Assembly (NCBI GenBank): GCA_022775045.1
Contig: JALFLB010000058.1
Coordinates: forward strand, 1-57,526
DNA length: 57,526 nucleotides
Origin: Agathobacter sp.
Lineage (GTDB): Bacteria; Bacillota; Clostridia; Lachnospirales; Lachnospiraceae
Direction of reading: 5' to 3'
Part shown: positions 1-7,716 of the stretch, piece by piece
Numbering within the stretch: the stretch's first letter is position 1
Layout: each line of letters begins with the position of its first letter
Made by a program: the position numbers and the translations under genes
The notes under the pieces: generated by a model
Seen by the model: the letters and a program-made list of their open reading frames with translations, nothing else
What the model was told of the DNA's origin: nothing
Databases searched by the model: none

Positions 1-1
1 A

Positions 2-235
2 GGAGCAGCAATTGCAACTGTAATTGCTGAATATGTTGGAGCAATATACATAGCTGTCATATTTTTTACCAGCAAAAAGCTTCCTACAAGACCAAGTTGG
101 AATGATGTGAAGAAAGGTCATTTTCGTAGTTATCTGAATTCTGCAAAGCTTGGAATTAATATTGCGTTCGAAGATTTTGCATGGAATATAGGAAATCTGA
201 TTTTGATTCGAATTCTTAATTCAATAAATGAATAG
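2..235 (+). pseudogene. MATE-family efflux transporter, internal fragment cut by IS
   Basis: An open frame enters from the left edge and stops at the first bases of the insertion sequence (TAG at 233-235, partly formed by the IS end). The roughly 77 residues include GAAIATVIAEYVGAIYI followed by a basic loop and FAWNIGNLILIRILNSINE, a pattern typical of the middle of MATE multidrug/Na+ antiporters (GAAxATxIAE and the following membrane segment). The rest of the protein is not found on the far side of the IS, so the gene is 3'-truncated. The 5' part lies outside the window. The family call rests on motif resemblance only. Confidence 0.6.
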
Positions 236-247
236 GGCATGCGGACA
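235..247 (+). repeat. Left terminal inverted repeat of the IS
   Basis: GGGCATGCGGACA, the exact reverse complement of the bases at 1643-1655. Confidence 0.8.
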
Positions 248-252
248 TTTTT

Positions 253-1611
253 TTAGACCGCTATGCCTATACTCCTTCTATAATCTAGAGGACTAAGTCC
301 TCCGAGCGTTGATTTAATTCTATCTTTGCAATACCAACGCATATAGCTATCTATTTCTTGGATAAATTCTTCAATGCTATATTGATCCCAGTTATGTCCA
401 TAAAACATTTCTGTTTTGAGGTGACCAAAGAAGCCCTCACATGCAGAATTATCTGGTGAACACCCTTTCTTGGACATGGATCGTGTAAGGTTTGCTTCTT
501 CCATTATCTGAATCCATTCTGGCCAACGATAATGGCATCCTCTGTCAGAATGTACGATAGGTTTTTCGTTCGGTTTAAGAGTAGCAATAGCATTCCTCAG
601 CATGGTGTTTGCAAGTTCTGCGTTTGGAGAAGTACCTATTGTCCAACTCACCGGCATACCATCAAGGCAGTCAATTATCGGAGAAAGATATACTTTTCCT
701 GCTTTTATAGAAAACTCTGTGATATCAGTAAGCCATTTCTGATTCGGTTTTGTAGCGTGGAAATCTCTAGCTATAACATTCTCCACTGCAGGTGTTATTT
801 CACCTTTATAAGAGTTATATTTCTGCCTGCGTTTCCGTTTGATAATTAGCTTTTCCTGCTTCATAATACGACGAATCACTTTTTCAGAAACCTTTATACC
901 TTCACGGTGAAGTAGCATATGGATTCTTCGATAACCAAATATATCTCGATTTTCATGAAACAGTTGTATGATTCTTCTGCGAAGATTGAAATATTTATCC
1001 GCTGCGTAAATGGTTTTTTCTTGATAATAATAGCTGCTTTTTGCAAGGTTAAGTTTTTTAAGAAGATTCGGCAGTGAATACTTATTTTTCAGGGCATCGA
1101 TTATCACTGCCTTCTCCCGATTTGTGAGAGCTGTCTGATCGATGCCGGGGTCTTTTTTTAAGACATTGATTGTTTCTTTAAGAATGTCTATTTCCATCTG
1201 CATATCAAGCATTTGTGCTTTTAGCTGATTTATGTCTTCAGCAGAAGTGATATCGGTTGGATTTACATCAATGTTGGCAGTAGTTTTCTTCATGTGTGAA
1301 AAGTATCCCTTCTCTCGATACTCTCTTATCCATTTATATATCAAGGATGGAGTGTATCCGATTTCTTCTGCCACTAATTTTACAGGCTCACCTTGAATAA
1401 GACAACGTTTAATTACGCTATGTTTCAATTCTATTGGAGCCTGCTTCCAATGCTTTTGAATTGGAACATCATAGTATTCGGGATATTTTTTGCGCCAATG
1501 GTAAAGCATTGGATTGGATGGATACCCCAATGTTCGGATGACCTCATCAGGTGAACCTGTTGCCTTTAATAAAACAAGTGCTGTTGATATTTGTTCTTGT
1601 GTATACCTCAT
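253..1611 (-). CDS. IS3-family transposase, single-frame
   Basis: The 452-residue protein catalyses excision and integration of the surrounding IS. The first ~110 residues contain two helix-turn-helix-like segments (around LGYPSNPMLYHWRKKYP and EIGYTPSLIYKWIREYREKG). A coiled-coil stretch near 130-155 (LKAQMLDMQMEIDILKETI) follows, then an HTH_21 segment (NLRRRIIQLFHENRDIFGYRRIH), then the integrase core. The catalytic triad is readable as D296 (WLTDITEF), D356 (VHSDRGCHY) and E392 (NSACEGFFGHLK), with the classic 35-residue D-E spacing. Most IS3 elements split this into orfA and orfB joined by a -1 frameshift. Here both parts lie in one uninterrupted frame. The gene looks intact, so the element may be active. 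Confidence 0.92.
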   Translation of the reverse strand: MRYTQEQISTALVLLKATGSPDEVIRTLGYPSNPMLYHWRKKYPEYYDVPIQKHWKQAPIELKHSVIKRCLIQGEPVKLVAEEIGYTPSLIYKWIREYREKGYFSHMKKTTANIDVNPTDITSAEDINQLKAQMLDMQMEIDILKETINVLKKDPGIDQTALTNREKAVIIDALKNKYSLPNLLKKLNLAKSSYYYQEKTIYAADKYFNLRRRIIQLFHENRDIFGYRRIHMLLHREGIKVSEKVIRRIMKQEKLIIKRKRRQKYNSYKGEITPAVENVIARDFHATKPNQKWLTDITEFSIKAGKVYLSPIIDCLDGMPVSWTIGTSPNAELANTMLRNAIATLKPNEKPIVHSDRGCHYRWPEWIQIMEEANLTRSMSKKGCSPDNSACEGFFGHLKTEMFYGHNWDQYSIEEFIQEIDSYMRWYCKDRIKSTLGGLSPLDYRRSIGIAV

Positions 1612-1642
1612 AACAAATCAGACATTACACAGTCCAACTTTT

Positions 1643-1655
1643 TGTCCGCATGCCC
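1643..1655 (-). repeat. Right terminal inverted repeat of the IS
   Basis: On the minus strand this reads GGGCATGCGGACA, identical to 235-247. It is on the 5' side of the transposase gene. Confidence 0.8.
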
Positions 1656-1672
1656 CTCCTACCAACTATGCA

Positions 1673-4003
1673 TTATAATTCGTTGATCGTTGCCGTAATT
1701 GCCATATTGCGGATACGTTTTTCTGGGGAATGAATTGCTGCAACGGCAGCAACGAAACAAAACACAACGACAATAATCAGCAAAATCACCGGCACATTCC
1801 ATTGCGCTCCAAAATACCGAGTAAGAAGATTTACCCAAAGGAAACGGTTGAGTAAAAGTCCAACACCACAACCAACAATAAGTCCGGAGAAAGCGTAAGT
1901 AAATGCCTCCGCTGCAATCATCCGTGTAAGCTGATTGCCATCCATACCGACGGCCCGCATAGCGCCATACTGTTTTATTCGGGCAGTTACACTCATGGAA
2001 ATGCTGTTAATAATATTGAACAGTGTAATCAAGGCAATAATTGCCAAGAAGCTATACACAACAATCTGTGTCGCCCGAAAAGTTGCGGCATTTTCCTGAT
2101 TGCTTTCACGCATATCTGTAAAAATCACATCACTCCCGGCCAAATTGCTAATCTGCCGTATGGTTTCATCCGTAGCGTTTTTATCCAGAGACACGCCAAT
2201 CATTGTGTAATTTTTCTCGCCAGTCAGCCATTCAAAGGTTTCCTGTGAGCAGATTACACTGTATTCACTGGACCATACTCCGCTGGACACAGAACATGTA
2301 ATCTCTACTGCTTTCCCGTCAATCTGAATGGTATCCCCAACCTTTAGCGGATTATCCTTGTTGCTGATGGTCATAACCTGGTTTGTATCTCCATAGATTG
2401 CCGATATATCCCCTTCCATCACACTGTCTGTCGCACTATCCAACAAAAAATCACTATAAGATGCCAGATTCACATGGTCGATTCCTTCTCTTGAGGAAGT
2501 AGCTGGAACATGATCCATGTAGGAACTGCCAAAAACGGACTCCACGCCTGAAATTGTACTGATTTCGTCAAATACGTCCTGTTCCAGCACCAATGCGTTT
2601 GCATAACCATTGAGTGTAATATCCGGATACCATGATTGCAAAGACGGCACCAACTCACGGGCAAAATTCAACCCTACTGAAAAACAGAGCGTCAAAATAA
2701 TGCTGAGGGAAAAGCTGGCCGTCATCAGGGACCAGTTTCTCTTAGAGTTCGTGGCATGGTGAACGCCCAAAGTCCGCTCAATTTTACCAAAACTTAGTTT
2801 TGATGTATGATGTACAGTGAGTGCAGATGCCTCATTCCCAGCAACCGCCGCCATCGGTGAAACCCTGGCCGCGCGTTTTGCCGGAGACTGTGCCGCCAAC
2901 AGAACCGTCACGATCCCAACCAACACACCACAGATAATGCCGACGGGACTTAGTGCAAACACAGGCATCGTGGCAAATTCACCACCAATACCATAATGCA
3001 GTAATGCACATACGCCACAACTGATTGCTACACCTAAAATCACACCTGTCGGTACAGCCGTTTTGCACCAGTTCAGAGCTTCCAGCCTCACATATCGGAT
3101 AACCTGTTTACGGCTTGCTCCAATACAGCGCATCATACCAAAAAACCTTGTCCGCTGTACCACATTACTATTCATGCTACCTGAAATCATCAGCACTCCG
3201 GCCAGCAGTACCAAAACGAACAGGATAACCGCTATCCCATAAACATTTTTCACGGATTCATTGCTGCTCTGCCCAGAAAGTCCCATAATCGCAGTATTCT
3301 CAGAAATATTTTCCGCAGGCAGATGATACTTCTGCTCAAGCTCCGTAATTGCATTAGCTGCTTTCGACGCACTTTCAAACTGAATGTAACAGGTTGGATT
3401 CTCCTGAATGCTGTTCTGTTCCATAAGAGACGTAAACGCAGTACGCGTCATGTATACAGCAACCAGATACGTCTGTCCGCGATAATATTCACTGTCATCC
3501 GAACCAAAACCGGATATGGTAAAATCAGAAGCACCGGCAGGCATTTGTACCGTCACAACATCGCCAATCTGCACATCCAACGCAAGTTTTGCATTGGAAC
3601 TGAGCATAACCTCATGGTCATTTTGTGGAGAATCCCCTTCTTCCAGAGCATTTACAAGCTGGGTCAGATAAATGTTGTCAATACCATATAAGGCAGCTCT
3701 TTTCTCCCCGATATAATACGGCTGTTCTGCGTCTGAATTGAAAGATTCTGCCCAACCGACAGCTTTCACATCAGAACGATGACCGATTTCTTCTCCAACA
3801 TCCTGTGAAATGTCTGAAACCTGGATATGCCAGTTCCCATGTTTTTCTTGTAATCCGCCACTTTCCGTGCGGATAAACATATCAGCTATGCTGAAAATGG
3901 CCGTTACGAGCAAAACCGAAATAACAATACATAGAATTGTCATGCGGTTTTGCCTTTTTCTCACTTTTGCAGAGATAGGTATAAGGCTTAAATAGCTTTT
4001 CAT
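1673..4003 (-). CDS. ABC transporter permease, FtsX/MacB type
   Basis: A 776-residue membrane protein that pairs with the ATPase encoded just upstream. It has an N-terminal membrane segment (MTILCIVISVLLVTAIFSIA), a ~200-residue extracytoplasmic domain, then FtsX-type bundles around residues 255-370 and 645-760, separated by a second large extracellular domain beginning with another membrane anchor (MTASFSLSIILTLCFSVGL). This duplicated FtsX layout is typical of permeases that move peptides, lipids or antibiotics out of the membrane. The ATG at 4001-4003 overlaps the ATPase stop (ATGA) and has GGAGGT seven bases upstream, so it is preferred over the in-frame GTG at 4010-4012. The IS begins 17 bases past its stop, so no native terminator remains. 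Confidence 0.88.
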   Translation of the reverse strand: MKSYLSLIPISAKVRKRQNRMTILCIVISVLLVTAIFSIADMFIRTESGGLQEKHGNWHIQVSDISQDVGEEIGHRSDVKAVGWAESFNSDAEQPYYIGEKRAALYGIDNIYLTQLVNALEEGDSPQNDHEVMLSSNAKLALDVQIGDVVTVQMPAGASDFTISGFGSDDSEYYRGQTYLVAVYMTRTAFTSLMEQNSIQENPTCYIQFESASKAANAITELEQKYHLPAENISENTAIMGLSGQSSNESVKNVYGIAVILFVLVLLAGVLMISGSMNSNVVQRTRFFGMMRCIGASRKQVIRYVRLEALNWCKTAVPTGVILGVAISCGVCALLHYGIGGEFATMPVFALSPVGIICGVLVGIVTVLLAAQSPAKRAARVSPMAAVAGNEASALTVHHTSKLSFGKIERTLGVHHATNSKRNWSLMTASFSLSIILTLCFSVGLNFARELVPSLQSWYPDITLNGYANALVLEQDVFDEISTISGVESVFGSSYMDHVPATSSREGIDHVNLASYSDFLLDSATDSVMEGDISAIYGDTNQVMTISNKDNPLKVGDTIQIDGKAVEITCSVSSGVWSSEYSVICSQETFEWLTGEKNYTMIGVSLDKNATDETIRQISNLAGSDVIFTDMRESNQENAATFRATQIVVYSFLAIIALITLFNIINSISMSVTARIKQYGAMRAVGMDGNQLTRMIAAEAFTYAFSGLIVGCGVGLLLNRFLWVNLLTRYFGAQWNVPVILLIIVVVFCFVAAVAAIHSPEKRIRNMAITATINEL

Positions 4004-4683
4004 TCGCGGCACCTCCCGAAATCAGTCAGTACACCATCCGATACCTGCAATACACGATCTGCAGTCTGTGCGATGCTGCGATTGTGAGTAATCATGATGA
4101 TAGTCTGTTCGTATTTTTTCGATGCCTCTTTCAGCAATGCAATGACCTCACTACTGTTCTGTGTGTCCAGATTTCCTGTCGGCTCATCAGCGAGTATGAG
4201 TGACGGTCTGGTAATAAGTGCTCGTCCAATCGCTACTCTCTGCTGTTGACCACCGGATAACTGGCTCGGCAAGTGATTTCTGCGCTCCTGCAAATTCAAA
4301 ACAGTAAGCAGTTCTTCCAGATACTTCTTGTCGGGTTTCTGATAATCAAGAAGCACCGGAAAAATAATATTCTGCTCTACAGTAAGTTCCGGAACAAGAT
4401 TGAACGCCTGAAAGATAAAGCCAATATTTCTGCGCCGGAACACAGTAAGTTTTCGATCATTCATGGAGAAAATATCCTTTCCATCAATCATTACCTTGCC
4501 CGACGTTGGCGTGTCCAGAGCACCAATCATGTTTAGGAGTGTACTTTTTCCAGAACCAGACTCCCCGACAATCGCTACATACTCACCTTTTGGAACGGAA
4601 AAACTGACACTTTTCAATGCCTTCACAGCGGTCTCTCCGCTGCCATAGGTCTTACAAATATTATTGACCTCTAATAAGTTCAT
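4000..4683 (-). CDS. ABC transporter ATP-binding protein, LolD/MacB type
   Basis: A 227-residue cytoplasmic ATPase that powers the adjacent FtsX-type permease. The Walker A motif is GESGSGKSTLL, followed by the Q-loop in FIFQAFNLVPELTVEQN. The signature is LSGGQQQRVAIGRAL and Walker B is LILADEPTGNLD, followed by an H-loop in IIMITHN. LSGGQQQR and DEPTGNLD are characteristic of the MacB/LolD/BceA export group. The start ATG has GAGGTG upstream. It shares a 4-base ATGA overlap with the permease, so the two are translationally coupled. It lies 109 bases downstream of the histidine kinase; that gap shows no convincing terminator. The substrate cannot be told from the sequence. Confidence 0.92.
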   Translation of the reverse strand: MNLLEVNNICKTYGSGETAVKALKSVSFSVPKGEYVAIVGESGSGKSTLLNMIGALDTPTSGKVMIDGKDIFSMNDRKLTVFRRRNIGFIFQAFNLVPELTVEQNIIFPVLLDYQKPDKKYLEELLTVLNLQERRNHLPSQLSGGQQQRVAIGRALITRPSLILADEPTGNLDTQNSSEVIALLKEASKKYEQTIIMITHNRSIAQTADRVLQVSDGVLTDFGRCRE

Positions 4684-4792
4684 AGTGCAAACACCTCTTT
4701 CTCTATGATTTTAATATTAGGCAGGTTGACTTTGCCCCTGTCCTATGTCTGAAAGAATAGCACATGAATATTACTGCAAGGCTACAGTCAGC

Positions 4793-5830
4793 CTACAATT
4801 TTGTAGGAATCAGAAAATTCATTGTGAAAGTCGTCCCTCTGCCCAATTCACTGTCAACCTCAATGGAGCCGCTATGTGCTTCAACGATTGCTTTTGCCAA
4901 AGGCAGACCAAGTCCAATTCCTTGCTTATCCTTTGAAAAACGGCTACGATAAAACCTCTTGAAAATATGGTGTAAATCCTCCGGGTGAATCCCGCAGCCG
5001 TTATCTTTTACAGCGATTTGAACGGCATTGGATAAAGCTTTCCATTCAATGCGAACTGTATCCCCATTTGCTGTATGGTCGAGCGCATTTTTTACAATAT
5101 TATCTATGGCTTCGATCAGCCAGTCACGGTCACAAAGGAGTGAAATATCCTCTGATCCAGACAAAAGGATTTCCTTCTGTTCCTGTCTGGCCCTATATGC
5201 AAAATGCAGTTCAACATCCTGCATCATATCAACTACGCTCTCCATACTTTTCTCAATCACAATGGAGCCGGCATCCAGCTTTGTAATCTTTAAAAGACTT
5301 TGAACCAATGTTTCAATACGATCAAGTTCCTGTTCTGATAGTGTGGCAAATTCTTTTATGTTTGGCAGTTCCTCCGCTTCATCCTGCAACAAACCATTAT
5401 AAATATTCAGTGCTGCCAACGGCGTTTTCAATTGATGCGATATATCAGATATGGTATTTTTCAAAAATTCCTTTTCCCTTGCTTCATTCGCTGCATGGGC
5501 GTTTAACACCGCAGCTAGTGAATTTATTGAATGGAATAATCTATATAATTCGCCCTCATCATCACATTCAATACGGGCATTTACATTTCCTGCAAGATAA
5601 GAATTAATCTGTGATACCGCATCCTCCAACATTTTGTTTTGTCTGCGAAAATACAAAAAACAGACCATCAAAATTGCAAACGTTGTCAATAAAGAAAGTA
5701 ACAGTACCCAAAAAGAAAATTTCTCATACAGCACCCAAATCAATACTTCCATCAGGACAAGGAAATTTACAAGAACGACCATTATTGCAAGGAAAAAATG
5801 TTTTATGTCTTTATTTACAAATATTTTCAT
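4793..5830 (-). CDS. Sensor histidine kinase
   Basis: A 345-residue membrane sensor, partner of the response regulator encoded immediately upstream. Two adjacent membrane segments lie near residues 15-35 and 40-62 with almost no extracellular loop. This suggests it senses within the membrane or through the neighbouring ABC transporter, as in BceS-like kinases. A HAMP-like linker follows, then the H-box ISDISHQLKTPLAAL, N-box DNIVKNALDHT, G1 box DNGCGIHPEDL and G2 box GIGLGLPLAKAI. The chosen ATG follows GAGGTG with a short spacer; the longer frame upstream would overlap the regulator. The gene order HTH-regulator-kinase-ATPase-permease suggests control of the transporter by this pair, possibly a drug or antimicrobial-peptide response (inference). 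Confidence 0.9.
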   Translation of the reverse strand: MKIFVNKDIKHFFLAIMVVLVNFLVLMEVLIWVLYEKFSFWVLLLSLLTTFAILMVCFLYFRRQNKMLEDAVSQINSYLAGNVNARIECDDEGELYRLFHSINSLAAVLNAHAANEAREKEFLKNTISDISHQLKTPLAALNIYNGLLQDEAEELPNIKEFATLSEQELDRIETLVQSLLKITKLDAGSIVIEKSMESVVDMMQDVELHFAYRARQEQKEILLSGSEDISLLCDRDWLIEAIDNIVKNALDHTANGDTVRIEWKALSNAVQIAVKDNGCGIHPEDLHHIFKRFYRSRFSKDKQGIGLGLPLAKAIVEAHSGSIEVDSELGRGTTFTMNFLIPTKL

Positions 5831-5838
5831 AGAGCACC

Positions 5839-6525
5839 TCAACCCAAAACATTCCACTTATAGCCCATACGTCGTACCGTTAATAACATTTGCGGTTCAC
5901 TCGGATTATCCTCAATCTTCATTCTCAATCTGCGCATATATACAGTAAGCGTACTGCTGTCAATATAGTTACCCTCACAATCCCACAGCTTATCCAGTAT
6001 CTGTTCCTTTGTAAGTACCACATTGGGATTTTTCATGAACAAACAAAGCAGCTTATATTCTGCGGCAGTCAAATCAATCAGCTTCTCATTTTTGAATACT
6101 TGTCCCTGCAGCAAAAGCACCTTAATTCCATTTGATTGCAGTTCTGTATCAGTTGAATTAAAGTCCTTTGCTCTCCGAAGCAAAGCATTTATTCTTGAAA
6201 CCAAAACTCCCAACTTAAATGGTTTTGTGATGTAATCATCACCACCAATATCCAGCCCCATAATAATATTCATTTCCTCGTCAGAAGCAGTCAAAAAGAT
6301 AATCGGCACTTTTGAAACCTGCCTAACTTTTTCGCAAAAATCAAAACCTGTACCATCGGGCAAAGATACATCCAAAACCAGTAAATCATACTTGCCCTCA
6401 CCCCATAACTCATTTGCTTCTTGTAGTGTTCTGGCAACGGCTAATTCAAATCCCTGCTTTCTAAAAGCAAAGGAAAGCCCGTTAATCAAACTTAAATCAT
6501 CTTCAAGCAGTAATATTTTACTCAT
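5839..6525 (-). CDS. Response regulator, OmpR/PhoB family
   Basis: A 228-residue cytoplasmic DNA-binding regulator. The receiver domain (residues ~1-115) shows the acidic pair in LLEDDLSL, phosphoacceptor D in LLVLDVSLPDG and the conserved lysine in DYITKPFKLGVL. The C-terminal winged helix (~130-225) includes LTAAEYKLLCLFMKNP and TLTVYMRRLRMKIEDNP, typical of OmpR-type effectors. The start MSKILLLEDD is chosen because AAAGGGAAA lies just upstream; it overlaps the small HTH gene by 8 bases. Nine bases separate it from the kinase, so both are made from one transcript. Its targets probably include the ABC genes downstream. Confidence 0.92.
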   Translation of the reverse strand: MSKILLLEDDLSLINGLSFAFRKQGFELAVARTLQEANELWGEGKYDLLVLDVSLPDGTGFDFCEKVRQVSKVPIIFLTASDEEMNIIMGLDIGGDDYITKPFKLGVLVSRINALLRRAKDFNSTDTELQSNGIKVLLLQGQVFKNEKLIDLTAAEYKLLCLFMKNPNVVLTKEQILDKLWDCEGNYIDSSTLTVYMRRLRMKIEDNPSEPQMLLTVRRMGYKWNVLG

Positions 6526-6697
6526 GTTTATTTCCCTTTCTTCTACCATCCTTAGGTTTTTGCGCTGATTTGGGTATCAGCCAAACCGTTCCCATCTTTA
6601 CAGCACCGGGAATACGTCCGGCAGAACAATAATAATTTATCCAACGAAGTGTTACACCCCATTTTTCACTAGCTTCCTTTAATGTCATATAATCCAT
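6518..6697 (-). CDS. Small helix-turn-helix protein, excisionase/MerR-like
   Basis: A 59-residue protein with the HTH_17-type pattern MTLKEASEKWGVTLRWINYYCSAGRIPGAVKMGTVWLIP (shown here across positions 4-42), ending in a basic tail. Such single-domain winged helices bind DNA as regulators or as recombination directionality factors. The ATG at 6695-6697 is chosen for its GGAGGG ribosome site. It is the first gene after a strong promoter and overlaps the response regulator, so it is probably a local regulator of the cassette. Similar proteins often accompany two-component/ABC cassettes in mobile elements of gut Clostridia (general knowledge). Confidence 0.75.
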   Translation of the reverse strand: MDYMTLKEASEKWGVTLRWINYYCSAGRIPGAVKMGTVWLIPKSAQKPKDGRRKGNKHE

Positions 6698-6716
6698 ATC
6701 TATCCCTCCGAATGTT

Positions 6717-6745
6717 ATTATAATTCGCTCTTTCGAATAATACAA
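6717..6745 (-). promoter_or_regulatory. Sigma-A-type promoter of the HTH/two-component/ABC operon
   Basis: On the minus strand TTGTAT (6740-6745) is followed after 17 bases by a perfect TATAAT (6717-6722), about 20 bases before the ATG of the HTH gene. A 15-base dyad (ATAATA-CAA-TATTAT, 6737-6751) covers the -35 and could be an operator. Confidence 0.65.
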
Positions 6746-6853
6746 TATTATGTATAATGACAAGTTCTCCACCCATGAGTGCCAAAACAAACTTAGTGCT
6801 TTCTTTTTCTTTGTTTAGAATATACGCTCCGCAACATCCTTGTTATTTTCAAG

Positions 6854-7159
6854 TTATTTATTATGTATCAACGGTTGCTTCTTCAGCATCGCCTTCTGCG
6901 TCCTCCACACCTCGTCCATAATCGCTTTCACTTCCGCCATATCCTCTTCATAAACATTCCCGGTGCTGTTAATTCTCTTCGCAATCTGATTCAGATTCCC
7001 ACTGATTTTTCCAAGCGTTTCGTTGTATTGCCTTAGATAAGAATAATCTACATCATAAACAAATCCAAAAAGTATCAACGTCCTGATATAATCCGAAGCA
7101 CTCTTTCTCTTTGACAATTCCACCTTCCTGTCCAAAATATATTTTTCTTTATCACTCAA
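6854..7159 (-). CDS. mobC: MobC-like mobilization accessory protein
   Basis: About 101 residues resembling MobC (bacterial mobilisation protein) of relaxosomes. The protein starts in the conserved frame LKIYLSDKEKYILDRKVE, continues through a ribbon-helix-helix-like segment (SKRKSASDYIRTLILFG), and has the family hallmark YNETLGKISGNLNQIAKRIN. MobC helps the relaxase open DNA at oriT. The listed start is a TTG at 7159. A CTG at 7171 or ATT at 7165 would add the KIYL residues and sit closer to a GAGGGA ribosome site, so the start is uncertain. No relaxase (mobA) is found in the window, so the protein is probably orphaned. Confidence 0.7.
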   Translation of the reverse strand: MSDKEKYILDRKVELSKRKSASDYIRTLILFGFVYDVDYSYLRQYNETLGKISGNLNQIAKRINSTGNVYEEDMAEVKAIMDEVWRTQKAMLKKQPLIHNK

Positions 7160-7167
7160 ATAAATTT

Positions 7168-7716
7168 TCAGTTCGTTTTCCCTCGTTCTATTGCCTTTTG
7201 CCCTTTCTGTGCCAGTTCAGCCAGGCGATTCTGCACCATTTCACGTAAGTTTGGCAATGCACTTCCTATGTTCACTTCTGTTCTTTTACGCCTTTGAATA
7301 GCTTGGTAAATTTCTGCAAATCTTGCCCGGTCAGCAACGATATTTTCCGACAGGCAGATATTCTGAAACCCCAGGCGCTTTACAACTTCTCTGGTAACTT
7401 CATCAAAACTTTCCATTGCAGCTTGCTCCTGATACATTCCGTAATGCCTGATTGCCCTGCTGACTTTCTCCCAGCCTTCACTCCAATCAGAAATCACCGG
7501 GCTAACCAACTCTGCATAAATCTCCCGCAGTTCCACGACGGTCGGCTTGAATTTATTTGTCAGCATATATTGTTGAAGTGCCTTTGATAATATCTGATAG
7601 TCCAGATCATGTAATAGTGCGTACCACACATCCAACGCTTCTTCCGTCCCAATAAAATCTTCTCCATACATTGCCTGCATGGCTACAACCAATGTTGCAA
7701 ATTCCTGTTTAGTCAC
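7168..7716 (-). CDS. Phage-type replicative helicase loader/inhibitor, G39P-like
   Basis: A 182-residue protein whose N-terminal half (TKQEFATLVVAMQAMYG, VWYALLHDLDYQILSKALQQY, TNKFKPTVVELREIY) matches the small helical domain of the phage SPP1 G39P helicase loader family. It is often found next to a replisome organizer in phages and integrative elements. The GTG at 7714-7716 is chosen because GGAGGTG lies five bases upstream. It overlaps the stop of the replisome organizer by 8 bases, implying coupled translation. Its role would be loading helicase on the excised element (inference). Near 120-182 the chain is helical and basic with no clear motif. Confidence 0.72.
   Translation of the reverse strand: MTKQEFATLVVAMQAMYGEDFIGTEEALDVWYALLHDLDYQILSKALQQYMLTNKFKPTVVELREIYAELVSPVISDWSEGWEKVSRAIRHYGMYQEQAAMESFDEVTREVVKRLGFQNICLSENIVADRARFAEIYQAIQRRKRTEVNIGSALPNLREMVQNRLAELAQKGQKAIERGKTN

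Larger units (their letters stand above)
235..1655 (-). mobile_element. IS3-family insertion sequence
   Basis: The ends carry a perfect 13-bp terminal inverted repeat, GGGCATGCGGACA at 235-247 and its complement at 1643-1655. They enclose one transposase gene on the minus strand, giving an element of about 1.42 kb. IS3-family elements usually make 3-4 bp target duplications, but the flanks (left ...GAATA, right CCTCC...) do not match. The element may therefore sit at a deletion or recombination junction, which fits the missing 3' part of the MATE gene. Exact ends could be off by 1-2 bases. Confidence 0.85.

Noticed and set aside
228-1662. Target-site duplication flanking the IS
   Set aside because: Bases next to the two inverted repeats do not match for 3 or 4 positions, so no duplication is claimed.
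4684-4792. Separate promoter or terminator between the histidine kinase and the ABC ATPase
   Set aside because: Only weak inverted repeats without a T-run and no convincing -35/-10 pair were found; read-through is more likely.
6698-6853. A relaxase (mobA) next to mobC
   Set aside because: No frame with relaxase motifs exists on either side; downstream of mobC there is only the promoter region of the HTH/two-component cassette.
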